From: Astropecten irregularis
Taxonomy: Eukaryota > Echinodermata > Asteroidea > Paxillosida > Astropectinidae
Length of the DNA: 64,000 nt
Assembly: GCA_963971285.1 (NCBI GenBank)
Contig: OZ020250.1
Span: forward strand, 10,772,499-10,836,498
Reading direction: 5' to 3'
This document shows, one piece after another, positions 11,001 to 23,247 of the stretch; within the stretch, counting starts at the first letter, position 1, and each line of letters opens with the position of its first letter. Position numbers and translations under genes: made by a program. Under the pieces are notes generated by a model. It was not told the origin of the DNA and made no database searches. It saw nothing but the letters and a program-made list of their open reading frames with translations.

Positions 11001-12088
11001 GGAAAACATCAGTAATTCAGATTAAAAAGGTAAAACGTCTCTACATGACTTCATCATCGAAAAGCACAATAGAAATCGAGAGAAAAAAGTTTCACATGTT
11101 AGCTTGCTTACATACATAGAAACTGTAGCAATTGTAGAAAATTGAGGTACCCCTACAGTAAATTCCAATCACAGGAACAACTGCTGCTGGCTGAAAACTC
11201 TACTCAGGGTGTTGTTGAGGCTGTGGATACAAACCGGATGTTTCCTGCTTCTGGAGAGGTAGTGAAAAAAGAGACAGTAGAAATAGTAATGGTGGCCAAA
11301 ACCTAAACGCATAACATAATTTTAAATAGCTGAAAGTTAATTAAAAGTATTACTTTAATTGTTTCATGCCTTTACAGAAATTAAGGTAGTAAAAAACTAA
11401 ACGGGGTCGTAGATGAATGGTGAAGCCAAAAAGGTAACTTCACCTGACTACGTGACGATAGAAACCGGAAGAAAAAGTTTCACAGGTTATCTTGCTACAT
11501 ACCTAGAAACTGTAGCAATTGTAGACAATTGAGGTATCCCTACAGGCACAACTGCTGGTGGCAGAAAACATCTGCTCAAGGGGTTGTTGAGGCTGTTGTG
11601 GTCACAAGCGGGTGTTTCATGCTTCTGGAGAGGTGGTGAATAAAGAGACAGTCAAAAAAGTAAAGGGGGCCAACAACCAAAACGTAAACAGAATTCCAAA
11701 AAGCCAAACATTATTCAAAGCATTACAGCGAATGTGTCATGATTTTGCAGAAATAAAGGTAGTAAACAACTAACATAGACGAATGGTTGAGAAGCCAAAC
11801 AAGTAAAATGTCTCTACCTTACTTTATCGAAAATCATGATAGAACTCGGGCAGAACATTTCACAGGTTATCTTGCAAACATACCTAGAAATTGTAAACAA
11901 TGAGAAGGAGTCGCATAATGCGTACAGTAAATTTCAACTGCTGCTGGCTGAAAACTCTACTCAGGGTGTTGTAGAGGCTGTGGATACAAACCGGATGTTT
12001 CCTGCTTCTGGAGAGGTAGTGAAAAAAGAGAATCGAAATAGTAATGGTTGCCACAACCAAAACACCAAACGGAATTCCAAATTAATTA

Positions 12089-14083
12089 GGTGTTCGGGTT
12101 CAAGCCGAACACCTATTGTTATTGTTCGAGTTTTTGGCTTTTCCATGTTCAACGGAAAAGGTATTATTTTTGTTCTGATTTTTTTTCTTTCTTGTTCTTC
12201 TTCTTCTTTTTCTTGTCGTTTGAGTTACCATAGCCTTTGGTCATTTTTAAACAGCCGATTTTGACCAAACTTGGTTTGAAGGAAGTCCATATAGGTTAGT
12301 TGTTTCCCGAAACTTTTCGTCATTATGACGTCATCAGGTGTCATGTGACAAGAGATTTGAATTTAATAATCAAAATCTTTAAAAATCAACAAAAAATCAA
12401 CGGTTTGAGATATTAAAGTTAATTCTTTCACCAAAAGTGATTGTTAGGCAGGGTCTTTCTTTATGACACATTACTTGACCTCTGTGACCTCTACTTCCTT
12501 TCAAACAGGAAGTAGCTCCCTATTTAAAAGTGGTAAGAGCTAGGATCATGATTCTTTCACCAAAAGTAAATGTTAGGCAAGGTCTTTCATTGTAACACAT
12601 TACTTGACCTCTGTGACCTCTACTTCCGGTCAAACAGGAAGTAGCTCCTCATTTAAAAGTGGTAAGAGCTATGATCATGATTCTTTCACCAATCGACAAT
12701 GTTAGGCAAGGTTTTTCATTTGTGACACATTGCTTGACCTCTGTGACCTCTACATCCGGTCAAACAGGAAGTAGCTCCTCATTTAAATGTTGCAAGAGCT
12801 ATGATCATGATTCTTTCACCACTTTAGACAATTAGGCAAGGTCTCTCATTTGTGACACATTGCTTGACCTCTGTGACCTCTACTTCCGGTCAAACAGGAA
12901 GCATCTCCTGATTTAAAAGTGGTAAGAGCTAGGATCATGATTCTTTCGCCAAAAGTAAATGTTAGGCAAGGTCTTTCCCTGTGACACAAACATGACCAAG
13001 TCAAGTGACTTCTGATTAAAGGTACACACTTCAAAAGTATAAAACATGAGATCTTAATCAACTGTCTTTGTGTGTATAAGGTTATGAAATTTTTTTCAAT
13101 AAAAGCGGAAACGGAAAAGTCTTGTGTTCTGTTTTCAACAGACACAATCTCTAGTTTTTTTGGTTTTTTTTCCTTTTTTTTTTTTTTTCTTCCCACACTT
13201 GTCAGCAGGACTTCTTGGTGACAGGTACAAGATATTTACATGAAACTTAGTGGGAACTTTGGTCATGATGTCAAGTTGTATTTAAAAGAATGACGTCATG
13301 ATTATTGTATTAGGCCCTATGTATTGTATTCAGCGCATTTGAACATATTCATGGAAAATGCGCTATATAAATGCTTTATTATTATTATTATTATTATGTC
13401 ATCGGGTATCAAATAACACGCGTTTATAGGAAAAACTTTGGTGGTCTATAACTTGAGAATCACATGACCTACAATTTTGATATTGACATATGTTACTCAT
13501 CACGTAAATGTCAACAATTAATATATTTCGTGTTGTGTACTGAAAATAACTCAAAAACGGAAGGATTTGGGCACATAAAACATAGAGGGTTAAAAGATAG
13601 AGATCTTGGGCTTTCAGAAAAAATAAACGATGACGTCATGCGGGCTATATAGCGCCCTCTACGGTTGACATGTATGTGAAGTTTGACATCTGTGACGTCA
13701 TTCAACCGGAAGTTATACTCTTTTAAAGGGAAAATGACATAATTATTCAAATACTGTTTACTCAGTAATAACATGACGTGCATCAGTGAAAACTGCAAAA
13801 TATTTACATCGTACACATTCAATGACTTCTGTAAATGTTCAGTTACTTGTGATGAACTAACCGGTTATTGTTATTGTCCAGACAATGTTAAACATATTTA
13901 AAGGTGGCGCAATTTTCTATACTCTATCAGTCAGTGTACAAATACAGCAATCAGCATGATCAGTATTTTGTTCAGTCACACAGTTTAAGTGTACATTGTA
14001 TTTCAATATGGCATTATATGATCACATACGTTCCAACATATGTTCACATAACAGTTCCACTACAAAATGAGACCCCGAACACC
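12089..14083. mobile_element. Hairpin-ended element inserted in the 370-bp array
   Basis: The left end is a perfect 25-bp hairpin (GGTGTTCGGGTTC...CCGAACACC, 12089-12113). The right end is CCCCGAACACC at 14073-14083, so the termini are inverted repeats of ~10 bp. It contains a tandem-core element (12138-13160), a LINE/SINE-type 3' tail at 13310-13397 (GCGCTATATAAATGC then ATT repeats), and otherwise non-coding DNA. No clean target duplication was seen. Confidence 0.5.
12138..13160 (-). mobile_element. Tandem-core element, copy E1
   Basis: On the minus strand it starts ACTAGAGATTGTGTCTGTTG (near 13155) and passes a CTTTTCCG box. It has about 4.5 tandem units of ~129 bp (12421-12960), each with GTGAAAGAATCATGATC and GACCGGAAGTAGAGGTCACA. 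It then has a block with GATGACGTCATAATGACG, a GAAGAAGAAG tract, AAAATCAGAACAAAAATAAT, and the hairpin CTTTTCCGTTG...CATGGAAAAG (12160-12138). Same architecture as 29455-31115. No protein is encoded, so it is non-autonomous. Confidence 0.65.
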
Positions 14084-15005
14084 AAGTGGTTGTTCCCACA
14101 ACCACAATGTCTAGTTAAAAGCATTACTGTGGATGTTTCATGCTTTTACAGAAATAATAATGATACTTTAAGTAATGTAGGTTGGACCACCATTTCCCAG
14201 TTCGACTATCGTTTTTTTCAATACTGGACCTTGTCAACACCGGTTACCTTGGGAATACACCATGTTGTGATCACAACAGGCCTACACTTAATTCGAATCA
14301 CAGGAACAAACTGCTGGTGGCGGAAAGCAAAAAAATAAGGTCTCGCTGGGGCTGTTGTGGTCACAGCCGGGTGTTTCATGCTTCTGGAGATGTAGTGAAA
14401 ATAGAGACATCCGAAATAGTAAAACCAAAATGCCAAACAGAATTCCAAATAGCCGGCAATTTATTAAAAGCATTACTATGGATGTTTACAGAAATAATGC
14501 TATTAAACAACTAACTGGGTCAAAGTTAAAACCATTAAAGAACTCAGGAGAAAAAAGTTTCACTGGTTAAGTTCAGGTTATCTTCCAAACATACCTAGAA
14601 ATTGTACACACTTGAGAGGAGTCTCACATTCCTTAATACAGTAAATGCCAATCATGGGAACAATTGCTGCTTCTCTTTGGCGTTTTCGTTTTGCCCCCCC
14701 CCCCCCCCCCCCTTACTATTTCAACTTGGATTTGTCACTACCTCCAGAAGCATGAAACATCCAGTTGTGACCATAACAACCTCAACATCACCTTGAGTAG
14801 ATTTCTGCATTTTCTGGGTATACAGGTCATTTTATCAAGTATTGATCAAATGCATTATACACAACTCACAGACGGTATGCTTTACAGCTGTGCATGGTGG
14901 GCATTTGCAGGCTAGTTCAGTCAGGTTCATAGGGCAAGGTGAAGTGTTCGACCACCAGGACAGCATGGGGTTTGTTGCCAGGAAGACTGAACTGGCTCAT
15001 AGCAG

Positions 15006-15341
15006 AATTCCTTAAAGAGGATCTTCAACACTCAACAAACCTCGCTTTATTTGTTAGAACTATAATCATTAAATTACTTTCATTAAATGAATAGCTCATG
15101 ACGTCATAGTACGGAGCCTTTTCATGAAATGTCTGCTGCCCCCATTGACGAAATTCAGACAGTTTCAATTTTGGGTTAGCTTGCGGGTTGAGCATGTGGA
15201 GAGAAAAATCATCAAAAAGACTCTCTTTCTGTGTTCAGTGTGAGATAAATTTTTTTTTTCTCATGTCAAGTAATTTAATGATTATAGTTCTAACAAATAA
15301 AGCGAGGTTTGTTGAGTGTTGAAGATCCTCTTTAAGGGAAT
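15006..15341. mobile_element. Foldback MITE with ~70-bp inverted repeats
   Basis: 15006-15078 (CTTAAAGAGGATCTTCAACA...) is repeated as its reverse complement at 15269-15341 with nearly perfect match. The ~190-bp loop is non-coding and includes CATGACGTCATAG. No transposase. The family is not identified. Confidence 0.75.
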
Positions 15342-15352
15342 CATCCAAGTAG

Positions 15353-15434
15353 GTCAGGGATTGTGAAATCTTGGACCATATGCAGGGTCAAAAGCTAAGG
15401 TCAGGGATTGTGAAATCTGGGACCATATATATGC
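15353..15434 (+). repeat. Short tandem duplication (~47-bp unit)
   Basis: GGTCAGGGATTGTGAAATCT and GGACCATAT...GCAGGGT occur twice in a row, with a small difference between the units. Confidence 0.7.
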
Positions 15435-15439
15435 AGGGT

Positions 15440-17860
15440 TCAGGTACAAGTTGCATTCACTTTCGTCACAGCTTTGTTCATGCAACGTGGGCCCTTTTCT
15501 ACTGGAACAAAATTTCATTTCTACTGGAACAAAATTTTTTTCATGAATCCTTTCATGAATTAAGTTTCACAATTTCGGCAATTGACGACTGTATGCTGTG
15601 GTTTTGTCATTTTACTTCGCCGATCCCGTGTCCGGCCCCGTTGCACTTGCAGTTATACACGTATTCCTTTTCGACAGAATTTTGCGTCATCTGACTGCAA
15701 TTTCATTTTCCATGGACGATTGCTTGGTTGTTCTTTTCGGGAAATTGTCCATACTCATAGGCTTCCATCGCCTGAGGCTACCATAGGCGGGTCGTGTCAT
15801 GTAGCAGTTACACATCCATCCACCTTGAATTGACTTTACATTGTCCGATCAATGCCTTGTGCACGTCAAAAAGTCTGCTCCGCCGCTACGCCAGCGCGCT
15901 GAACCACTGCAGCGGGTCCAGTGGTGGGCAGACAGGCCAGGTCTTTGATGTTGCCAATTATGCGTGGTCCTCCGCAACCCGTCACTGGTCTACCCAGGCG
16001 AGATTTCCCGAGCACAAGTGGACGTACAAGCTCTAGCCAATAAAGCTAAGTTGATTCTAAATTTCATTCGTGTTCTTATCCAATACAACCTCAGGTGTCC
16101 TTCTGGATTCACTATGGTTTCCAGTCAGCACTGTCAATAGCACCTAAGTTGTAGAGGAAATTCCCAGTAGGATATGCAGTTCAACCCAGAGTTGTGAATC
16201 TACTGTAGTTATCTACCCAATACAGTGACAGTAAACGGCTTATCTTAGACCTTATCTAAGGTACGTCCTTAGATTGGTCAAGAACTTTCTCCATAACAAT
16301 GAGTTAAGGGTACAGTTGATTTGTAACATACCCAAACAGAGGTTTTCACGGCTTTGAGTATAATCTTAAGGCTATTAAGATGGCATTGGTGGAAACGTGC
16401 AGTTGACATGTTTCCGCCTGATGTGGTGTATTTATCCAGGTTAGTCAAACAATGACCACAAACAGTTTTGATCTTGAGGTAAGATTCTCTGTGTTATACG
16501 AGGGATTGAGTTATTTTCGCTATTCGCTATTTTCGTGTGACCCAGATGTCCGATTCAGCTCGGATTTTCACAGGTTTGTTGTTTCATGTACATGACACAC
16601 AAAGTTTGAGTGCTGCTCGGTGACCTTCACCAATCATGTATTAATTATACAGTATGAGACATGCACACTGCACTCCTTCTTAGCGAATGGTGGATACCTG
16701 TGCAAGTTAAATTTACTTGTCGATAGTTGCCCAGTGCAGCAACGAGGCTAATTGTGGTCATGTGGTCGAGTTGGGCAATGATAGGGCTCGGGGTTCAGGG
16801 TCGTTAGAGTCCAGGAAGAGCTCCACAAGGAAGGATCTGAGAACAGTCGACTTTAGTTCTCAAATCGTTTGCACGCAAAGTGGTTTATTGATGACCAATC
16901 AGTTGCACGTGTGACAGCCCATGTAGGCATTGGAACCCTGAACTCCAGGAGGTAGCCCTAAGTATATCTGCCTGACAGCTAGGTTTGTAAACGGAAGGGA
17001 CAAACACAACTGGGTTTTATATACCCTAGAGTTTTCAAGCATATGGCGAGTACATTACGGCTGCAGGGACTTTGGTTGCCCATGCAGGTATTCAAGCATC
17101 ATATAATGGCCGAACCTACTCCCCAATGGTTAAAATCCAGGGAAAGCTGTACGACAAGCATGTGTCCAACCTAGACACTGGTCGATATATCTCACAGGGT
17201 GGGGCCAATGTTCACTTTATATACAACATCACTTGACCCAAAATACTGACAATTGGGGCAAGACTTCTATTACGTCATCGAGTTTGGGATGACAAAGTTT
17301 TCTTGTCTCTTACAGATCATATTCACCAATGGTATTTGGGTTGCTGGCGTGGATGGGAATCGCCAGAACTGAGGGAGTTGGCAGCGCAACTTCCAATTGT
17401 GATACTGGAAGCAAGGCCAAGAATACTATGTACGGCTGTGCTCAGGAGTTTCCTAACGGTGGTCGGATTGGGCAAGACAGCAAACAAATGCAGAATCATT
17501 GATAGTTGTTTATAAGTAACCAAAATTAAGTCAAACTTGCAAGCCGTAATTCCCAGGGCAACAGTTACTAAAGTGCATGGTAGCATCCATCTTAGGCACA
17601 TAACAATGGCTGGAATCGATGATCACATTAGTTAACCACAGGGCAAGTTCACTCTTGCTCGAAGGCTCAAACGAAGGCTTCCAAAACCAATCAAATTGGA
17701 AAAGCCAGTGCCCTCATCTGTTGTCAAGGATAGATTGTACTGATAAGGTAGCACAGTTATAATACAGACACATACACCTATCCGATCCACAGCTGAAAGT
17801 TTAGAACCCATTGCCTGTATATTACGAGCTCTCTCAAAGGCGAAAAGAGGCTATAATTCG
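15440..17860. other. No supported gene; old repeat remnants
   Basis: Short open frames here have no recognisable motif. 16500-16650 weakly resembles the interior of the T2-like MITE at 23694-24043 (GTGACCCAGATG, ACAGGTTTGT). I see no splice-supported exon. A CAATAAAG string near 16038 could be a polyadenylation signal but has no coding partner. Confidence 0.4.
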
Positions 17861-17869
17861 GCATACATA

Positions 17870-18540
17870 GCCTCAGATCAAGGGGACAAGTGCCAGATAG
17901 TCTGGTAAAAGACATGGTATAAAGGTGGAAATCAGATTTGGCACAGGATGTGTATGTTGAGGATACTTTGGGAAATGGGTTATCAGTCTCTAATGCTGTG
18001 GGGGTTATAGGGTCGATAATTGCGTGAGGGCAGCCCAGTCTGGGGTGATACTACATTGCATGGATCAGACCTACGTTTCTCATCCTAAATGGGTTTTTTT
18101 TTTACGTAGCCGGCGAGTAGTAGTGCCACTCTATGCAAATTCAAGGGTGTACTCTGACAATTGCATGGGCCATGAATCAGTTATTTTCGTATTCAAGAGT
18201 AAGTGAAGTTGTCCTCGAGGCTTTGGCCCCATTATTTTGTTACAGATGTTAAGTGTCATTGGCTTGCATAGCCTAAGATCAAAGGGCACGTACCCGCCAC
18301 TTCCCAAACGGGAGTGCCAGATTATAATGTGAAGGATACTTTGGAAGAGATGTTATCAGTCCCTTCACCTGTTGGTTTGTCAGGTCAATAATTGTATGAG
18401 GGGCAGCCCAGTCTAGGGTGATGCTACATTGCATGCATCAGACCTACGTTCTCATCCTATATGGTCGGATTATTTTTCCTTACCCGACGAGTGGTAATGC
18501 CACTCTAAGCAAATTCAAGGAAGTACTCTGATAATATTTA
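17870..18540 (+). repeat. Direct repeat pair, ~280 bp each
   Basis: 17870-18165 and 18245-18540 share GGCAGCCCAGTCT(G/A)GGGTGAT, ACTACATTGCATG(G/C)ATCAGA and GTGCCACTCT-like blocks in order, at moderate identity. They may belong to the tyrosine-recombinase element that follows, because such elements have complex split direct repeats, but this is not shown. Confidence 0.6.
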
Positions 18541-18839
18541 TTGCTTGGTGCATGACATTTTGGGAACCAGACGGTATAAGGCCGGCCATATTGTGCTTGC
18601 AGCATTGAGTGTTTTGCCTACAGTGTAGAGCGTTCTAATGAGGGAATACATAATTCGCACTGTGTCCAGTTTATGCAAACTTACTTGCAGGCTCATCAGG
18701 AATACATATGTTTAATTTCTAATTATTCGTCAGATCGTATGCTGGGGTGTTATACAGTCTTACTGTGTTAATGGTATTATAGTTTAATACTGTATTGAAT
18801 TGTCTAAATGCCGTTGTATCTGTTAAAACATTCCCAGTG

Positions 18840-20790
18840 TTGTCATGGAGTCCCAAAGGGACGTGAATATTTCTAATTATTCGGTCAGATGGTATGTCAT
18901 AATACTTGTATTATTGTATTACTCAATAATTAAAAGGAGTTGTATCTTGTTCAAGCATTGCCCTTGTTGTTATGGAATGTTGACATGTTAAATGGTTTAT
19001 GGTTAAAAGGCAAATCCAGAGTTTGACAATGGTATCAGGGGTCGATTTCACGAAGCCCTACGATCGATCGTAACTCGAGATACGAAGGATAACACATCGT
19101 ATCCTTCGACTTCTACATAGGGCTTTAATGCATCATAATATTCCTACGATTGATAGTAAGTTACGATGAGTTTGGTGAAATCGACCCCTGGTCTGGGGGG
19201 TATGGAGTCTTGGTTACACTGTATGGTGTATGGTCCCAGCTGGTTCTACTTGTCCCTGATGAGGTCTAATTCTCAGGTGGGGTGTTCAAGAACTTGAATG
19301 CAGTGAAAAAGATCCGAAAAAAGGGTATGAACAGCGGTGAATCAGCATTCACTGGGTCAGCGGGCAGGATTCCTTTCGGATGGGTGCCGCTTCCACCGCA
19401 TTTGCGTTGGGCGTGCCGGTGTCAAAGATCAAGCTTTTGGGGCGCTGGCAATCCAATGCGGTCTTTCGCTACATTCGTCCCTTCCCGCCTGTTCTACCAT
19501 AACCTGTAATTGTACCGGGTCAAATTCCTTGTTTACTTTTCTTCGCAGGGGTGCATGAGGTTTGGGTAGTTGGTGATTCCATCGTGCGTAGATCAAGCCA
19601 GGATTTGAATTTACCCGCTTTGGTACATTGGAACGGGCAAGGTGGCCCCCGACTTGGTGACATTCGTGGTCTGCTTCGAGATTATGCAGGTCCTGACCCA
19701 TGCCTACTCATTTTGCATTTGGGTACCAATGATTTCATGGCGCATGACCTTTTCACAATGCGTCAACTCATTACCTCAAGTCTAGATTGTTGTAGGGAAC
19801 GGTTTCCTTAGGCCATTATAGTTTGGTCTGACATCCTCCCCAGGATGTTTTACTTTGGGGCAACATCCCAAAAAAAAAAGGAAAGGGTCCGAAAAGCGGT
19901 CAATCGGTGGGCCAGAGGACAGTGTAGACGGCTGGGGGCCAGGGTTCTGCAACACCCCCAATTTCGTTGATCTGATGCTACCCTGCATAGTTTTGATGGG
20001 GTACACCTTTCCAATTAAGGGTTGTCTTTGATCAGGGCTAACCTTCACAATTGCATTGTGGCCCTGCTGTAGCTGCGGTACTCTGTGGGTTTGTTGTAAT
20101 TTTCTTTGGGCGCGCTTCTCACGTGTGGCAATTTGTGATGGGAATATTACAGCAATCTTTCACTTCGGTGCCGCAGTTTGGTCAAATTGACAGGGCATAC
20201 ACTAATTTATTCCTCGGCTACTTAAGGTTGTTAAGTGTTCTAAAAGTGCCGAGATTTCCCTTGGACTAATCCCGACCGCAGCTCCCAGGGGGACGCGAAC
20301 ACTAAATTGAATAGTTATGGTATATGCCGGGTGATCTAAATAATGTGTACATGGTTTTATCCAATTTGTGTTTAAAAGAATTTGTATCTTGTAAAATATC
20401 CCATTGTTATATCAAATGGAATGTTGAAGTGTTAAATAGTTTCTGGTTTTAAGTCAAACCAGAGTTTGACAATGGTACCAGGTCTGGGGTACAGAGTCTT
20501 GGGTACTCTGTACGGTGTATTGTCCCAGCTGGTTTTACCTGAGGTCTAAGGTACCTCAGGTAGTGTGTTAATAATGGTGTTATTCGTATGTGTGTAAATC
20601 GGTATGCCCAAGGTGTTGGTATTCTGGTACCAGGTCTGTGGAACAGCGTCTTAGATACGCTGTTGTCCCAGCTGGTTTTACCTGAGGTCTAAGGTATCTC
20701 AGGTGGTGTGTTAATTATGTGCTATTCGTGCTATGTTAAAATCGGTATGCCCATGGTTTGGTATTCCGGTAGTTGTGTTTTTCAAGCACT
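18840..20790 (+). mobile_element. Ngaro-like tyrosine-recombinase retroelement fossil with SGNH hydrolase
   Basis: 19366-19508 encodes the end of a tyrosine recombinase: FRMGAASTAF, then LLGRWQSNAVFRYIR with the catalytic-type Tyr. Immediately after, 19551-19811 encodes the start of an SGNH/GDSL hydrolase: block I VVGDSIVRRS, block II-like Gly in NGQGG, block III HLGTNDF. A DGVHLS-like block V lies further on (near 19995-20015). Flanking direct repeats (about 18930-19280 and 20365-20560, and two ~160-bp units at 20475-20770) fit the split direct repeats of Ngaro elements, some of which are known to carry such a hydrolase. The element is a broken fossil with several breaks. Reverse transcriptase is not seen. 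Confidence 0.6.
19036..19190. mobile_element. 155-bp TIR MITE inside the Ngaro-like repeat
   Basis: The ends are CAGGGGTCGATTTCAC and its exact reverse complement. The interior holds nested palindromic blocks around ACGATCGATCGT. Comparison with the related repeat at 20465-20500 shows where it entered (GGTA(T/C)...GGTCTGGGG continues on both sides). No clear target duplication. Confidence 0.7.
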
Positions 20791-21009
20791 AAAATAAATG
20801 CTAGGAGCTGTGGCCATAAGCATACTTGCTGACGTGTAGGGTGACTTATATTGTGTGTTTGAGTATAATGTACGTATAACAAAAAACGCAACGAGATTTA
20901 ATTTCAGATTTGTGAAGATTGTGTTAGCTTTACAGCAAAGTAGTATCACGTTAAAGCCACATTTCTCCTCTTTCCAATGAAATGTTTTTTATTCATACAT
21001 GGTCATGGA

Positions 21010-22245
21010 TATGAGTATTCCGTCCGTTCCGACATTGGAAATGTCGAAACAGCTAATAATAATAAAAATCAGAACAAAAACAAAACCTGTTCCGATATCG
21101 GAAATGTCGGAACAGCTAGCTAGACAGGTTACAAACAACAAGATGTAACCAAGCTTTTACAAAAAGAATCATTGCCATAGCATTTGTCGTTCTCCAGATA
21201 TGCTGCTAACAATAAAATCAGCCTTTATGATGACGTTATGATGACATCATGTTAAATTTTGAGGCAGCATGCATGATGTTACAAAGCTTTTGCAAAAAGA
21301 ATCATTACCGTAGCACTCACCGTTCTCGAGATATGCTGCTAACGAAAAATCTGCATTTTTAATGACGTCATGATGACGGTCAATTTTGTGACAGCATGCA
21401 CAACTACATGATGATACAAAGCATTTCCAAAAAGAATCATTTCCGTAGCATTTATCGTTCTCGAGATATGCTGGTCACAAAATTTGCTAATTAAATATAT
21501 TCAAATGACTGTCACGTGGCTAATTAATTATTCATTTTAACAAACTCAGCCTTTTCAGAAACTTCAGCTTATAAGCTTTCATAAGATACCTCATAAAGCT
21601 GATAAGAAGATTAGAAAAGATTAGGATTAAACAAACTTACTACACTTAAGCTATGGAAGGAAGCCGATAAAGAATAATAATAAAAACTAGAACGAAAACT
21701 AAACCTGTTCCGACATTGGAGGGACAGCTAATCAGAACAAAAACAATACCTTTTCTGACATCGAAAATGTTCGAACAGCAAACTAGACATTTTTCGTGGT
21801 CGGACACGGAGCTGTTCCAACTTATTTAATCAGCTTTTTTAAGCTCTGATGACGTCGCGCTCATTTTGAAATCAGCATGCTATCTAGAGGATCTAACAAA
21901 GGTTTTGAAAAAAGAATCCGTACCATAGCATTTTTCATTTTCGAGATATGCGGCAAAAAAAAAAAATCAGCCTTTTGGATGACATCATGATGACGTCACT
22001 GTCAATTCCATGGCAGCATTCTCATGTACATGATGTAATAAAGCTATTACAACAAGAATCTTTGCCATAGCATTATTCGCCTTTTTGATGACGTCATGGT
22101 CATTCTCATAGTGCACAACTACATGGTGTAGCAAAGCTTTTGCAAAAAGAATCATGTCTGTAGCATTTGCCGTTCTCGAGATTATGCTGCGAAAAAAATT
22201 TACTAATTAAAATATTCAAATTAGCTGTCACGTGCTTAGAATTTA
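21010..22245. mobile_element. Tandem-core, hairpin-module element(s), copy E4
   Basis: There are two hairpins of the GTTCCGACAT...ATGTCGGAAC type, at about 21026-21051 and 21087-21115, joined by AAAAATCAGAACAAAAACAA. Three tandem units of ~135 bp follow (near 21140-21480; AAAAAGAATCATT, GTTCTCGAGATATGCTG, ATGACGTCATGATGACG). A second hairpin-module pair lies at 21705-21785 and a further three units at 21880-22200. It ends in the AATTAAATATTCAAAT...TCACGTG block that also occurs at 61150-61215. No protein. It looks like two related elements side by side. Confidence 0.55.
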
Positions 22246-22569
22246 AGTCATAATAATGTCATCACTAAAACATTATTGGAGTAGCACAGACATCACACCT
22301 ACCAATTTTCATGACGATCAGACATTCTTTACAATATGGAATAAAATTCAGCTTTTTTATGACATCATAAATTACATCATAAATGACATCACAGTTATTT
22401 TCACAGCCGCATACACATCTTCAGGATCTAATGAAGCTTTATGTCCGTCAGAACATATTTCGGAAAGTGTTAAAACACCAATTTCAGTTATTTGCCATAA
22501 TCTCAATTGGTTTTACAAGTAATTATGCTACTCTGGCGACAACTTTTGATTATTGCGGAGACACCATGT

Positions 22570-22625
22570 ATAAACTCTCCTGAGGACAGCCAGAGTACAC
22601 TGGCCGGAACGTCGAGATCCAACTT
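22570..22625 (+). ncRNA. Hammerhead-ribozyme-like motif (weak)
   Basis: CCTGAGGA, then a stem CAGCCAG...CTGGCCG, then GAACGTC. CTGANGA and GAA match the hammerhead core order seen in Penelope-like element termini, but the usual third A after GAA is missing. Function is doubtful. Confidence 0.25.
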
Positions 22626-22905
22626 CTCACTGGTTCTTTTCCGAACCATAAAGAGAATATACATGGTGTTTCCGCAAACCTTTCCTTATTACGTGACTTC
22701 CACCATGCAAAGCTTCAAATCCTAACTATTGATTAGTTATAGCTAGGTGCATTTTTCAACACAAAGTTTACTCACCGCATCATGTAGCTTCACATTTGTG
22801 TGGATAATCGATGCTGCTGATCATGGTGTTCTCTACACTTTGCCTTCCTCTAGTGTTTTGGATATTCCTTGCTGAACATTGTTCAATTGGCTCTGATAGA
22901 AAGTT

Positions 22906-23247
22906 GTGCGTCAACGTTGGCCATTTTTGTGTTCAGAGCCCTTGTGTGACCATTGGAATCCAAACAGTCGCCATACAGAGGTGCCTGTCATGCGAAGAGG
23001 GAGGACCGTCCAGCTTGCTATCCCGATAGCAAGAATTTACAGACCATGCGAATCCATTGTAGAATTCTCGAATATTGAATTATTAAAGGTGGCACTGAAG
23101 GAACGGAGCTTTGGGCTTGGTTTCATTAAGGGTGATTACATCAAAGTAATGCTGATTGATATGCACGTCTTTGCGCGAACGTTCGATTCCCCATTGATCC
23201 CCCTGCTGTTGTCAGATGATGGGTCAGAATGTTCAACTGAGGATTGA
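22906..23247 (+). CDS. Unidentified ORF, possible exon or gene remnant
   Basis: An open frame of 113 codons. From about residue 28 the sequence looks protein-like (PVMRRGRTVQLAIPIARIYR, LKVALKERSFGLGFIKGDYI) and it ends in an acidic tail, SDDGSECSTED, before a stop. I do not recognise a family. The first ~27 residues may be upstream non-coding sequence, and a splice acceptor could lie near 22970 (CCAAACAG). It lies about 1.2 kb beyond the stop codon of the minus-strand membrane-protein gene, on the opposite strand. It could be an unrelated gene's last exon or an eroded mobile-element ORF. Confidence 0.3.
   Translation: MRQRWPFLCSEPLCDHWNPNSRHTEVPVMRRGRTVQLAIPIARIYRPCESIVEFSNIELLKVALKERSFGLGFIKGDYIKVMLIDMHVFARTFDSPLIPLLLSDDGSECSTED

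Larger units (their letters stand above)
11040..14780 (+). repeat. Tandem array of ~370-bp units, interrupted by a 2-kb element
   Basis: The landmark CAACTGCTG(C/G)TGGC followed by GTTGTTGAGGCTGT and TGCTTCTGGAGA recurs at about 11177, 11549, 11937 and 14300. A decayed unit follows near 14659. The third unit breaks off at about 12084 and its remainder resumes near 14100 at TTAAAAGCATTACTGTGGAT. Removing the 12089-14083 insert restores normal spacing. A poly-C run lies at 14695-14712. Units carry no shared open frame, so this looks like satellite DNA or a repetitive non-coding element. Confidence 0.7.

Noticed and set aside
12421-12990. CRISPR-like array
   Set aside because: Units of ~129 bp are repeated through their whole length with no unique spacers, in a eukaryotic transposon.
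19551-19811. Host esterase gene
   Set aside because: The SGNH-like frame directly follows a tyrosine-recombinase end and is flanked by element repeats, so it belongs to a retroelement fossil.
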